Assembly (NCBI GenBank): GCA_944390115.1
Contig: CALXOW010000006.1
Span: 22,758-86,757 of the forward strand
Reading direction: 5' to 3'
Length of the DNA: 64,000 nucleotides
DNA from: an uncultured Anaerobiospirillum sp.
Lineage (GTDB): Bacteria; Pseudomonadota; Gammaproteobacteria; Enterobacterales; Succinivibrionaceae
Position 1 is the stretch's first letter, and each line of letters begins with the position of its first letter. Below are positions 25,871 to 33,959 of the stretch, one piece after another. The notes below the pieces were generated by a model that had not been told where the DNA came from, made no database searches, and saw only the letters and a program-made list of their open reading frames with translations. The translations under genes and the position numbers were made by a program.

Positions 25871-27856
25871 TTAGTCCCAGATCTTGATGGTGTTGTGACC
25901 GGCCTTGAGACCTTCAATTGGGCCGACATGGCAGGCGGCCTCATCACGGTTTTGGTCTAAGAGGTCGTAGTTGATGGTCAGTGGGCTGCCATCCTTGTTC
26001 TCATAGGCGCACTCGCTTAAGCGGGTCTCACCTAAGAAGGCGGTGGTAATGGCTGGGAAGGTCAGATTCAGCATCTCGGCTGGTACATCGATGTCCATCA
26101 TCAGGCCTTGCTCAGTGCGATAGACCTTGAGGGCAGGATCTGCCGCTGTGCTGACCTTATCTTGCTCGGCACGGAAGGCTGGAGCGTCCTTGAGGTAGGC
26201 GTTGTGATTGATGTAGACCGGATCCTTAATCAGCTTGAAGCAATCGACGTCCTCACGGGCATACTTCTTTTGCAGCTCTTGGAACTCCTCGTAGCCATTC
26301 GAGAATGGGTCGTAGAAGGAAGTACCAAAGTGGCATTCCTCGGTACGTGGTACGCCCTTGCCCACATAGACATTGCCATAGACGCGATCGTCGCCGCTGT
26401 ACACTACCGCAAAGCCGGTGACGGTGGTGGAGTGTGGAGCGTGGTATGGGGTAGCGCGATCTAAGACATCGATGTGGCGCGTGGTACCGTTGAAGAAATT
26501 GTTGATTAAGGCGGTGCCTTGAGCCACGTTGTCGAAGTTGTACTCCGAGGCAAAGATATTGTTGGCTACCACGCATGGACCGTGGGTAACTTCGATCATC
26601 AGGTCGCGGAAGTTGTCATAGAAGACATTGGAGATAACCTGAGTGCCTTGAGCTTCCCAATCAAGCCAAATACCCAAGGTGCAGTCATGGAACTCATTGT
26701 GGTCGATCTTGACGTCAATGGCCGCGTGCAGCTTGATACCGGCGATTTCGTGGCCAAAGAACTCATGCTTCATCGCAATGTTGTAGAAGCGATTGTGGTG
26801 AATATGCGAGCCAATGCAGCCTAAGTGACCGACCACGCCATTTTGCCCGCAATCGTGCATGACGTTGTTATAAACCTGGTGGCTGCCGATGATATCAAAG
26901 CTCCAGCCGCGATTGACCGCCTTAAAGACGTCCTCTAATTGGTACTGATAGCCTGGCTTGCGGTTAAAGCGCCAGCTCTCGTTATCGCCGGTGCTAATTT
27001 CCTTACCCAACGACAGAGCCGAGCACTTAGCGTCGTGCAGGTCGCAATTGCGCACAATCCAGCCCTTGGACCAGTAGGTGTCGATCATGCCGCGCTGCAC
27101 GCCAGTAGGTGGAGCCCATTGGGTGGCAGCCTGGCAGACCTCAAAGCCCTCTAAGGTGAGGTAATTGGTGTTAACTTGGCTTGGGGCAAAGCAGCACTCA
27201 CGGACATTGATTTCGATGGTGTGACTTACAAGTTGCTCTGGGGTGAAGTCACCAAAGTGGGCGTAAATGGTGGTGTTGTCGGCATCGACCTCGGCGTGCC
27301 AGACTAAGAGGGTGCGGGCGGTGTCGTAGATCGCCTCTTCCTTACCGACCCATGGCGAGCAAGGACCTGCGGTCTTAATCTTAGGATTCTTAACGCCCTC
27401 GAGATCTACGCTCTCGTACATCGAGAGGCCATCGAAATAGACGTCGCCGGTGTGCAGGCAGTTAGGCCAAGGATCCATCAGCCAATCGCCACACAGCAGG
27501 GTGGCAAAAGGATTAGCACCGGTTGGGTTATGCTCCTTGAAGAAGGAGTTAGGGATAACGGCACGATAGACTGGAACGCTGGCGCCAGGCAGATTAGCTG
27601 GCTCCCAAGCAGTGATCACTTCCGAGCCCTTGATGACGACTTTCTCGCCTGGGGCAGCTTGGTAGGTAATGCGGTTGGTATTGGACTTACCACCCCAGCG
27701 TGGTTGCACCAGCTCGCGATAAACACCAGTGTGGACTACTACAGTGTCACCTGGCAGAGCAACTTGCGCGGCCTGATTGATGGTAGCAAATGGCTTCTCG
27801 GCGCTACCTTCTTGGCAGTCGCAACCACAGGCTTGGTTGACGTGGTAAACGGTCAT
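25871..27856 (-). CDS. GH120 beta-xylosidase (right-handed parallel beta-helix)
   Basis: A 661-residue cytoplasmic protein matching glycoside hydrolase family 120, known from Thermoanaerobacterium XylC, which releases xylose from xylo-oligosaccharides with retention. The start (ITYQAAPGEKVVIKGSE), WAPPTGVQ, HDAKCSALSLGKE, DCGQNGVVGHLG and GHEIAGIKLHAAIDV are close to XylC as I recall it. The catalytic pair is seen as Asp399 in GIWLDWEAQG and Glu422 in IEVTHGP, 23 residues apart as in XylC (Asp382/Glu405). No signal peptide. A candidate operator (27877-27890) lies just before the gene, and a hairpin separates it from the upstream GH31 gene. Confidence 0.92.
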   Translation of the reverse strand: MTVYHVNQACGCDCQEGSAEKPFATINQAAQVALPGDTVVVHTGVYRELVQPRWGGKSNTNRITYQAAPGEKVVIKGSEVITAWEPANLPGASVPVYRAVIPNSFFKEHNPTGANPFATLLCGDWLMDPWPNCLHTGDVYFDGLSMYESVDLEGVKNPKIKTAGPCSPWVGKEEAIYDTARTLLVWHAEVDADNTTIYAHFGDFTPEQLVSHTIEINVRECCFAPSQVNTNYLTLEGFEVCQAATQWAPPTGVQRGMIDTYWSKGWIVRNCDLHDAKCSALSLGKEISTGDNESWRFNRKPGYQYQLEDVFKAVNRGWSFDIIGSHQVYNNVMHDCGQNGVVGHLGCIGSHIHHNRFYNIAMKHEFFGHEIAGIKLHAAIDVKIDHNEFHDCTLGIWLDWEAQGTQVISNVFYDNFRDLMIEVTHGPCVVANNIFASEYNFDNVAQGTALINNFFNGTTRHIDVLDRATPYHAPHSTTVTGFAVVYSGDDRVYGNVYVGKGVPRTEECHFGTSFYDPFSNGYEEFQELQKKYAREDVDCFKLIKDPVYINHNAYLKDAPAFRAEQDKVSTAADPALKVYRTEQGLMMDIDVPAEMLNLTFPAITTAFLGETRLSECAYENKDGSPLTINYDLLDQNRDEAACHVGPIEGLKAGHNTIKIWD

Positions 27857-27876
27857 ATTATTCTCCTAGCTGTTTG

Positions 27877-27890
27877 TGTGCGCGAGCACA
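27877..27890. promoter_or_regulatory. Putative xyloside-regulon operator (degenerate), upstream of GH120 gene
   Basis: TGTGCGCGAGCACA, 21 bp before the GH120 start: a 14-bp imperfect palindrome centred on CG and related to the CGTGCACG-N2-CACG sites elsewhere in the locus. It is the weakest full-length match of the set. Confidence 0.45.
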
Positions 27891-27954
27891 CGTAAGCTCC
27901 TACTAACACGTAAGCTCCTACTAACACGTAAGCTCCTACCATTTGGTAGGAGCT
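27889..27954. repeat. Three 18-bp tandem repeats ending in a perfect hairpin
   Basis: Units of CACGTAAGCTCCTACTAA at 27889-27906 and 27907-27924, and a third partial unit 27925-27940. The last overlaps a 10-bp perfect stem AGCTCCTACC/GGTAGGAGCT (27931-27954, 4-nt loop). It lies between the GH31 and GH120 genes and may terminate the GH31 transcript. Confidence 0.75.
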
Positions 27955-28067
27955 GGGCCAACCTAGTAGTCCAGCTTTAGGGGCTATCTCCTCAGCGCTC
28001 TGAGCGCTACAGCCTCCGCCGGGCTACTAGGGGTGCCGAATTTAGATTAAGGCTTTGAATTAAGGCC

Positions 28068-30155
28068 TTAGATTAAGTCAAAGCCGTCGCGGGCAAAGAC
28101 TGGGGTGACCTCCAGTGGCGTGGCCACGGTGACGACCTGACCGCCCTCATAGACGGTGCCAGTGTGGATATCACGCCACTTAGCGCCGCTTGGCAGATAG
28201 ACCGAGCGCTCGCTCTGGCCTGCGGTATAGACTGGGGCGACTAACAGGCTTGGACCAAACATGTGCTGGTCTTCGTAGTCGTAGGTAGCCTGATCTTGTG
28301 GGAAGTCATAGAACATTGGGCGAATGACTGGGGTGCCCTTGGTGTGAGCCTCTTCCATAATCTGCGTGATATATGGCTTGAGCTGGACACGATAGTTCAT
28401 GTACTTCTTGCAGATCTCATAGACGCGCTCACCGTAGGAGTAAACCTCGTTAGGACCACCCGAGCAGCACATAGCGCCACCGGTAGTGCCAACCGGCTCT
28501 TGGCGTGGCTCGCGGTCACCGTGGACGCGCATGACTGGGCAGAAGGTGCCCCACTCAAACCAGCGGGCAAAGACCTCACGATAGGCCTCGTCGTTGGCGT
28601 CACCACCGTGGAAGCCGCCGATATCGGTGGTCCACCAGGTGATGCCCGCCAGACCCATATTGAGGCCAGCGGCGATTTGGTTGCGCATGCTCTCAAAGGT
28701 GGTGCCGATATCGCCTGACCAGACTAAAGCACCATACTTTTGCGAACCAGCCCAAGCGCAGCGTAACAGGCTGATAGTCTTCTCAATGCCTTGCTCACGC
28801 AGGCCGTCAAAGAAGGTCTTGGCGTACATGACTGGGAACATGTTGCCAATCTGCATATTGGAACCGGCGTAGTAGCGGAAGTGGTCGAAGTCGTAGATCT
28901 TGTACTCAGGCTCAGCCTCGTCGAGCCAGAAGAGCTTGACGCCACGGTCAAAGTAATTCTTCTTGGCGACATTCCAGACGAACTTGCGGGCCCCTGGGTT
29001 GGTGGCGTCAAAGTGAATGGTTGGAGCCATGAAGTCCATACCGTACTGGACGCCACGCTCAGTGCGAATGAGGTAGCCGCGCTCGTTTAACTCCTTGAAG
29101 TTAACCGAGGCCGTCTCAACGGTTGGCCAAATCGAGACCATGAGCTCAACGCCCATCGACTTGAGCTCAGCGATCATGCCCTCAGGATCAGGCCAGTAGG
29201 TTGGGTCAAAGTCCCAATCGCCTTGGTGCTCCCAATGGAAGAAGTCGACCACGATGACGTCAAGCGGCAGACCACGGCGCTTGTACTCGCGGGCCACCTC
29301 CAAGAGCTGCTCTTGGGTGGCATAGCGCAGCTTGCACTGCCAAAAGCCCATCGCGTAGTCTGGCATCATTGGCACCTTGCCTGCGACGTCAGCATATTGC
29401 TCTTCGATCTCAGCTGGGGTGTCACCGGCGCAAATCCAGTAATCGAGCTTCTTAGTGGAGTAGGCGACCCACTCGGTCAAGTTCTTAGCAAAGGTAACCT
29501 TACCTACGGCTGGATTGTTCCATAAGAAGCCGTAGCCTTGGGTCGAAATCATAAATGGCACCGAAGCCTGGGAGTTGCGTTGTGCCAGCTCCAAGGTGCA
29601 GCCCTTTAAGTTCAAGTAAGGCTGCTGGTATTGGCCCATACCGTAGATACGCTCGTTGGCGTTCGGCTCAAAGCGGGCGGTTAACTGGTAGTCGCCACCG
29701 CGATGTGGCATAAACTCGCGGCCAACAATCTCCAGAGCGCTTAAGTCCTTGGAATGGCCGTCTAAGCGGTTACGGGCAAACTCTTCTAATAAGACCTTGC
29801 CGGTAGCGTTCTCATAGAAGACGACCTTACCGCCAGCGGTAATCTCAGCGCGGATCTTGCCATTGGTGATCGAGCCGCAGGCGACCTGAATGGTGCGGGC
29901 GCCTGGGAAATTGGAGACTACGGATTGTTCCTCAAGCCAGGTCTTAATGGTGCAGTTACCAGCCGCTTCAGCCCCGGCTGCACAGTACTGAGCAGGGACC
30001 TCTTCGCTCAATGCGTAATCAGCATCATTCATGTCGTAGCCCATCATAACGGAGCGTACGCGCAGGGCGTTCTTGCCCCAAGGCTCGATGCAAGTGGTTT
30101 GGCCTTCAAAATAACGGTAGAGCTTACCGTCCTTAGCTTCGACAATTCCTGCCAT
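28068..30155 (-). CDS. GH31 alpha-xylosidase/alpha-glucosidase-type hydrolase
   Basis: A 695-residue glycoside hydrolase family 31 enzyme. The (beta/alpha)8 domain carries the nucleophile region LFWLDEAEPE (about residue 405) and the acid/base region VWSGDIGTTFESM (about residue 475). The N-terminal GH31 sandwich (YGMGQYQQPYLNLKG) and a C-terminal beta domain flank it. The WLDEAEPE type is closer to bacterial alpha-xylosidases and related enzymes than to maltases; exact substrate specificity is inferred from the locus. There is no signal peptide. A 14-bp operator candidate lies 80 bp upstream of ATG 30155, which follows GAGGA. A copy of the gene end (TTAGATTAAG) is repeated downstream at 28042-28051. 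Confidence 0.88.
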   Translation of the reverse strand: MAGIVEAKDGKLYRYFEGQTTCIEPWGKNALRVRSVMMGYDMNDADYALSEEVPAQYCAAGAEAAGNCTIKTWLEEQSVVSNFPGARTIQVACGSITNGKIRAEITAGGKVVFYENATGKVLLEEFARNRLDGHSKDLSALEIVGREFMPHRGGDYQLTARFEPNANERIYGMGQYQQPYLNLKGCTLELAQRNSQASVPFMISTQGYGFLWNNPAVGKVTFAKNLTEWVAYSTKKLDYWICAGDTPAEIEEQYADVAGKVPMMPDYAMGFWQCKLRYATQEQLLEVAREYKRRGLPLDVIVVDFFHWEHQGDWDFDPTYWPDPEGMIAELKSMGVELMVSIWPTVETASVNFKELNERGYLIRTERGVQYGMDFMAPTIHFDATNPGARKFVWNVAKKNYFDRGVKLFWLDEAEPEYKIYDFDHFRYYAGSNMQIGNMFPVMYAKTFFDGLREQGIEKTISLLRCAWAGSQKYGALVWSGDIGTTFESMRNQIAAGLNMGLAGITWWTTDIGGFHGGDANDEAYREVFARWFEWGTFCPVMRVHGDREPRQEPVGTTGGAMCCSGGPNEVYSYGERVYEICKKYMNYRVQLKPYITQIMEEAHTKGTPVIRPMFYDFPQDQATYDYEDQHMFGPSLLVAPVYTAGQSERSVYLPSGAKWRDIHTGTVYEGGQVVTVATPLEVTPVFARDGFDLI

Positions 30156-30234
30156 TGAACAATCCTCACAAAACAGCAGATAGCGTTCCGCGCTATCGAT
30201 TAGCTGCTATCTTAGCCGTGATGTTCTGTAAAAA

Positions 30235-30248
30235 CGTGCACGTACACG
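30235..30248. promoter_or_regulatory. Putative xyloside-regulon operator upstream of GH31 gene
   Basis: CGTGCACGTACACG, 80 bp before the GH31 start codon. It is identical to the site at 32084-32097. It is near-palindromic with a central CG, as LacI-family operators are. Confidence 0.6.
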
Positions 30249-30393
30249 ACATTAATTCAAAATCGTGAGGTATATCAAAACTTACTGCAAAGCTGCTCCT
30301 AGCGTGCGCGGTCACGATACTCAGGAAGAGCGCTGACGGTGCGAGCAAAGAACGGCTACGGTGCGCAAAAGGTAGTTGGAACAAGGTAGTGGT

Positions 30394-30432
30394 GCGGGGC
30401 AGGTGCTACCGCAGCGCGGGGCAGGTGCTACC
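30394..30432. repeat. Direct repeat, two copies of 17 bp
   Basis: GCGGGGCAGGTGCTACC at 30394-30410 and 30416-30432 (period 22) in the 538-bp gap between the GH31 gene and mdaB. No gene was recognised in that gap. Confidence 0.7.
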
Positions 30433-30567
30433 ACAAAGGTGGGTATTAGATGGGCTTGGTTGTTGCCCTTAGGCTCACAGTTGGCCTTAGGCCGCGCCCG
30501 TCCGGTCCACCGCAAGAGGAAAGGTAGACCTCTCAGTTGAGAGCGACGGCGTTGTCAGCAGACTAAA

Positions 30568-30596
30568 AGGCCGTCCTACCTAGGGCAGGACGGCCT
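30568..30596 (-). terminator. Terminator of mdaB (minus strand)
   Basis: Stem AGGCCGTCCT (30568-30577) with AGGACGGCCT (30587-30596) and a 9-nt loop. On the minus strand it is followed by TTTTA. It lies about 100 bp downstream of mdaB. Confidence 0.7.
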
Positions 30597-30693
30597 GTGA
30601 GTACGGACGCTCGATAGAGCGCTGGCAGCTGGAAACTTCCTGAGCTGAAAGCTGCCTTAATTAGAAGTTAGTCTTACTAGAAGTTGGCCTTAA

Positions 30694-31272
30694 TTAGAAG
30701 TTAGCCTTGAGGTGGGCGATGTAGCGGGCCTTATCACCCTCGTGGTCAGGGTTCTTGACGACATCATTGAACATGAAGCTTGGCACTTGATCCTTGATGC
30801 CGATGAACTCAAAGGTCTTGCGCAGTGGCAGGAAAACGCCATCGATGCCCTTGCCCTCAAAGAATTGGTCTGGGTCGCTAAAGGCCTCAGCTGGAGCATT
30901 CCAGGTCGAGACCAGCATGTAATGCTTGCCTTGGAGCTCACCGCCGGTGCCGTACTTAGCGCTTGGGTCAGCGCGGTGACGGCCGTCGCCCTTGGCGATG
31001 CGTGGGTCGCAGAAGACGTAGTCGAGGTACTTCTTGAGCTGCCATGGGATCGACATCCAAAAGCCTGGGGTCTGGATGATGATGTAGTCAGCTGCTATCA
31101 CCTTGCCAGCTTCGGTGGCAACGTCGTAGTCGTCCTCAACGCGCGTGATTTCCACGGAGTAACCCATTTGAGTTAAGGTCTCTTGCGCGACTTGAGCGTA
31201 GTGGTGATTGAGCTCACCTTGAGCAAAGCCCTGATGCACACCGGCATCGATGATTAAAACCTTCTTAGCCAT
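30694..31272 (-). CDS. mdaB: NAD(P)H:quinone oxidoreductase MdaB (flavodoxin fold)
   Basis: A 192-residue FAD-dependent quinone reductase that makes two-electron reductions and so limits redox cycling. It aligns with E. coli MdaB throughout: QTPGFWMSIPWQLKKYLDYV, GRHRADPSAKYGTGG, LVSTWNAPAEAF, DQFFEGKGIDGVFLPLRK and FNDVVKNPD. It is cytosolic. The gene sits inside the xyloside locus and has the same palindromic operator 34 bp before its start (31306-31319), suggesting joint control. Its link to sugar use is not clear. ATG 31272 follows AGGAATG. Three copies of the 3' end (TTAGAAGTTAG and variants) occur at 30661, 30677 and 30694. Confidence 0.93.
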   Translation of the reverse strand: MAKKVLIIDAGVHQGFAQGELNHHYAQVAQETLTQMGYSVEITRVEDDYDVATEAGKVIAADYIIIQTPGFWMSIPWQLKKYLDYVFCDPRIAKGDGRHRADPSAKYGTGGELQGKHYMLVSTWNAPAEAFSDPDQFFEGKGIDGVFLPLRKTFEFIGIKDQVPSFMFNDVVKNPDHEGDKARYIAHLKANF

Positions 31273-31305
31273 CTGCTAAAACATTCCTGCTAATTAAGAA
31301 AGAAA

Positions 31306-31319
31306 CGTGCACGGACACG
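31306..31319. promoter_or_regulatory. Putative xyloside-regulon operator upstream of mdaB
   Basis: CGTGCACGGACACG, 34 bp before the mdaB start codon; 13 of 14 positions match the site at 30235-30248. Confidence 0.55.
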
Positions 31320-32259
31320 CCAAAGCGTGGCGCGGGAAAAACAGCCAGCAGGCTGTTGGTTCTATGTTACTCCCTTGGATCAGGCTGAGTTCAGCGCGCC
31401 CGAAGTTAGGGCGGCTGATGCTGACCTGAGCTGGGGGCAGCGGGTATTGCTTTAAGCGCCACTACAGGCTTTGCCGTGAGCGTCGCTGTCGGCGTTGCTG
31501 CGAGCGTCTCTGAGGGCGCCGCTGCGAAGCTGCAGGGCTTAGCCCTGGGGAGTTGCATCACAAACGCCGCGTCCGGATTGAGGCGCGGCGTTATGGTAAT
31601 GCGTGAACTGTTTCACCATAGACGTTTGTGGGGTTAAGTTCAAGCTCTGGTCGGCCCTGCGCGCGAAATGGTCAATAAATTGAGAAAAATGGGCACAAGC
31701 TGGAGATATAAACTCAGAGCGCTCAAAACGGGCACGTGCACAGAAATGGGCATTTGTGATGATAAGGTTAGCTTGGTGGTATCACGGCGTGCGGCGCAAT
31801 AAAGTAGGATAGGGGCGCGTCACAGCGGGCTTGGCGCGATATATGGGGCGTTTGCGCCTTGGTTTTGCTCCGGCGCGCGCGCGTCTAGTTGCTGGATGTG
31901 CACGCGCACAGTTTAATTTTTTCTTGACCGTGATCACTATTGTGGACAAAGAATGGTGCAAGTTGAGCGCAAAAACGATATTTTTATCGGGTCCTAACAA
32001 GGATAGGTGGGATAGCAGGAAATCAACTTTGCACTTCCTGCGCGATGCCCTTGGTTCTCTGGGGATTAATGTCCGGCAATTTCCGTGCACGTACACGGGT
32101 TGCCGCTTGGTCCGGGGTGGAGCTTAGGGTGCTGTTCCATGGAGTTTGACTCGGTCGCCGCTGGGAGGCCTAGCATGATGCTAGGCTAGGGATAGGCTGC
32201 ATTAAGGCTCTTTTGCTTTGACTTGGTCAGACTCCAAGGTACTAGGAGGAGATGTACCA
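31320..32259. promoter_or_regulatory. Long divergent control region with three operator-like palindromes
   Basis: About 940 bp between mdaB and the second symporter with no convincing gene. It contains palindromes related to the regulon site at 31729-31742 (CGGGCACGTGCACA), 31897-31910 (TGTGCACGCGCACA) and 32084-32097 (CGTGCACGTACACG). It also holds a 9-bp hairpin AACGCCGCG/CGCGGCGTT (31563-31592) and a perfect 19-nt inverted repeat GCCTAGCAT-g-ATGCTAGGC (32168-32186). A long leader for the symporter gene is likely. Confidence 0.55.
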
Positions 32260-33696
32260 ATGGCCTCAAATAAGGTCTCAATGTTCGAAAAGATAAGTTT
32301 CGGAAGTGGTGACTTAGGTTGCACCATTATCTGGAACGTAGTCGGTATGTTCTTAACTATTTACTATACCGACGATGTTAAGATTAGCGCCGCTGCGGTT
32401 GCTGCCATTATGCTGTCGGTCCGTATTTTCGACGGCTTCTCAGATCTGGTCATGGGTTACATCCTTGACCGCACTAACTCCAAGTTAGGTAAGGCTCGTC
32501 CTTGGATCTTATGGTCGGCACCATTCATGGCCATCTTCTTAGTCTTGTGCTTCGCAGTACCAGACTTCTTAGGTGAGACCATGAAGATCGTCTACGCCTT
32601 CTTGACCTACTTCTTCTTAACCGTAGTCATCTACACCGCTTGCAACCTGTCGTACTGCGCCCTGACTTCGTTCATGACCGACGACCTGCAAGAGCGTGCC
32701 GGTATGAACTCCGTCCGCTTCGTAATGACCGGTTTAGGCTCGATTGTCTTAGGCTATATCACCCCAGTTGCTGCTAAGGCCTTTGGTAGCTACGTCATCA
32801 TCTGCATTATCTATGGTGCCGCTGCTTTTGCCTTATTACTCCTGTGCTTCTTTGTCTGCAAAGAGCGTATCAAGCCACAGCCACGTCGTCCTGAGGACAA
32901 GGTTTCGGCCAAGGAGTCCTTACGCGTTCTGTCCAAGAACACCTTCTTCTATTACTTAGTATCCTTCTTCGTTATCGACTTCGCTAACGCAGGTATCACC
33001 GGTGCTTCTGGTATGTACCTGTCGCGTTACATCATCAAGGATGACGCCTTCTTCGGTACCTTGAATATGGCTGCGGTCTTACCTCAGGTTATCGCTTGCT
33101 TCATGTTCCCATGGATCATGAACTGGCTCCGTGGTAAGTGGAACACCATTATCTTAGGTTATGTCCTCTATGTAGTCGGCTATGGCATGTGCTACTTATT
33201 AGTTGGCACCAACATTGAGTCGGGCTCCTTAGCTTTCTATGCCTTATTAATTGGTAACGGCATCAAGGGTATTGGTTGGGGCATCCACTTAGTTGCTATG
33301 TTCGCTATGATCGCTGACGTAGCTGAGTACGGTGAGTGGAAGGCAGGCCGCCGTTTAGAGGGTGCTACCTACTCGGTTTCGTCCTTCGGCTTCAAGATTG
33401 GCTTAGGTATGGGTGGTGCTGTCGTTGGTGCCGTCTTATCGATGGTCAACTACGACGCCTCCTTAGAGGTACAACCTCAAGAGACCTTAGACGCCATCTT
33501 AACCATCAACTTCACCATTCCTTTAATCTTATCGGTTATCGGTTTAGTCCTCTCGATTACCAACAACTTAGATAAGATTTACCCAGTCATGATGAAGGAA
33601 TTAATGGTTCGTCGTGCTGAGGAAGCTCGCAAGTTCTCGCACGAAGAGGTTGATCGCCCTCATTTAGACAAGTTAGCTGAGAACAACGCTCAGTAA
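32260..33696 (+). CDS. GPH-family sugar:cation symporter (second copy in locus)
   Basis: A 478-residue membrane protein with about 12 hydrophobic segments, of the same glycoside-pentoside-hexuronide:cation family as the symporter at 22708-24084. The N-terminal motif EKISFGSGDLGCTIIWNVVG and the loop RIFDGFSDLVMGYILDRTNS show the conserved Asp residues. Start ATG 32260 follows AGGAGGA at 9-nt spacing; an in-frame ATG 14 codons upstream would bury that site. Almost every leucine is TTA and glycine is mainly GGT, a strongly biased codon set that suggests high expression. It is followed by a GH43 beta-xylosidase gene, so xylo-oligosaccharides are likely substrates. Confidence 0.92.
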   Translation: MASNKVSMFEKISFGSGDLGCTIIWNVVGMFLTIYYTDDVKISAAAVAAIMLSVRIFDGFSDLVMGYILDRTNSKLGKARPWILWSAPFMAIFLVLCFAVPDFLGETMKIVYAFLTYFFLTVVIYTACNLSYCALTSFMTDDLQERAGMNSVRFVMTGLGSIVLGYITPVAAKAFGSYVIICIIYGAAAFALLLLCFFVCKERIKPQPRRPEDKVSAKESLRVLSKNTFFYYLVSFFVIDFANAGITGASGMYLSRYIIKDDAFFGTLNMAAVLPQVIACFMFPWIMNWLRGKWNTIILGYVLYVVGYGMCYLLVGTNIESGSLAFYALLIGNGIKGIGWGIHLVAMFAMIADVAEYGEWKAGRRLEGATYSVSSFGFKIGLGMGGAVVGAVLSMVNYDASLEVQPQETLDAILTINFTIPLILSVIGLVLSITNNLDKIYPVMMKELMVRRAEEARKFSHEEVDRPHLDKLAENNAQ

Positions 33697-33754
33697 GCTG
33701 AGAGTTAGTAAGGGGCTGGGAGCAAAGCTCAGCCTACCAGCTAAAAAAAGATCA

Positions 33755-33800
33755 AGGTCAGGCCTTGCGCCTGACCTAGGGGGGCGGCCTAGGCCGCCCC
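33755..33800 (+). terminator. Double hairpin between symporter and GH43 genes
   Basis: Two consecutive stems: AGGTCAGGC/GCCTGACCT (33755-33777, 5-nt loop) and a perfect 20-nt palindrome GGGGCGGCCTAGGCCGCCCC (33781-33800). No T-run follows, so it may attenuate rather than end transcription, or protect the symporter mRNA. Confidence 0.6.
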
Positions 33801-33846
33801 TGTAGGATATGGGCTCTGTCCCAAGTCCTTAGTCCAGTCTTTGGAC

Positions 33847-33900
33847 TGAGGCTGTGCCCGCCATTTCTGGTGAGGCTGTGCCCGCCTTTTTGCTGAGGCT
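33847..33900 (+). repeat. Direct repeats with 24-bp period before the GH43 gene
   Basis: TGAGGCTGTGCCCGCC at 33847-33862 and 33871-33886, and a partial third copy (TGAGGCT) at 33894-33900, 60 bp before the GH43 start. No function is evident. Confidence 0.7.
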
Positions 33901-33959
33901 TTGGGAGAGAGCGCAGGCCTTGTCGCTTGTGCGCCATGCCGTTAGGAGGATTTCGTTTA

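Noticed and set aside
26108-26824. Plus-strand open frames opposite the GH120 gene
   Set aside because: Antisense to a well-supported enzyme, with no ribosome sites or protein similarity.
31782-32127. Short open frames on both strands in the divergent control region
   Set aside because: They overlap each other, lack ribosome sites and span the operator palindromes; composition does not look coding.
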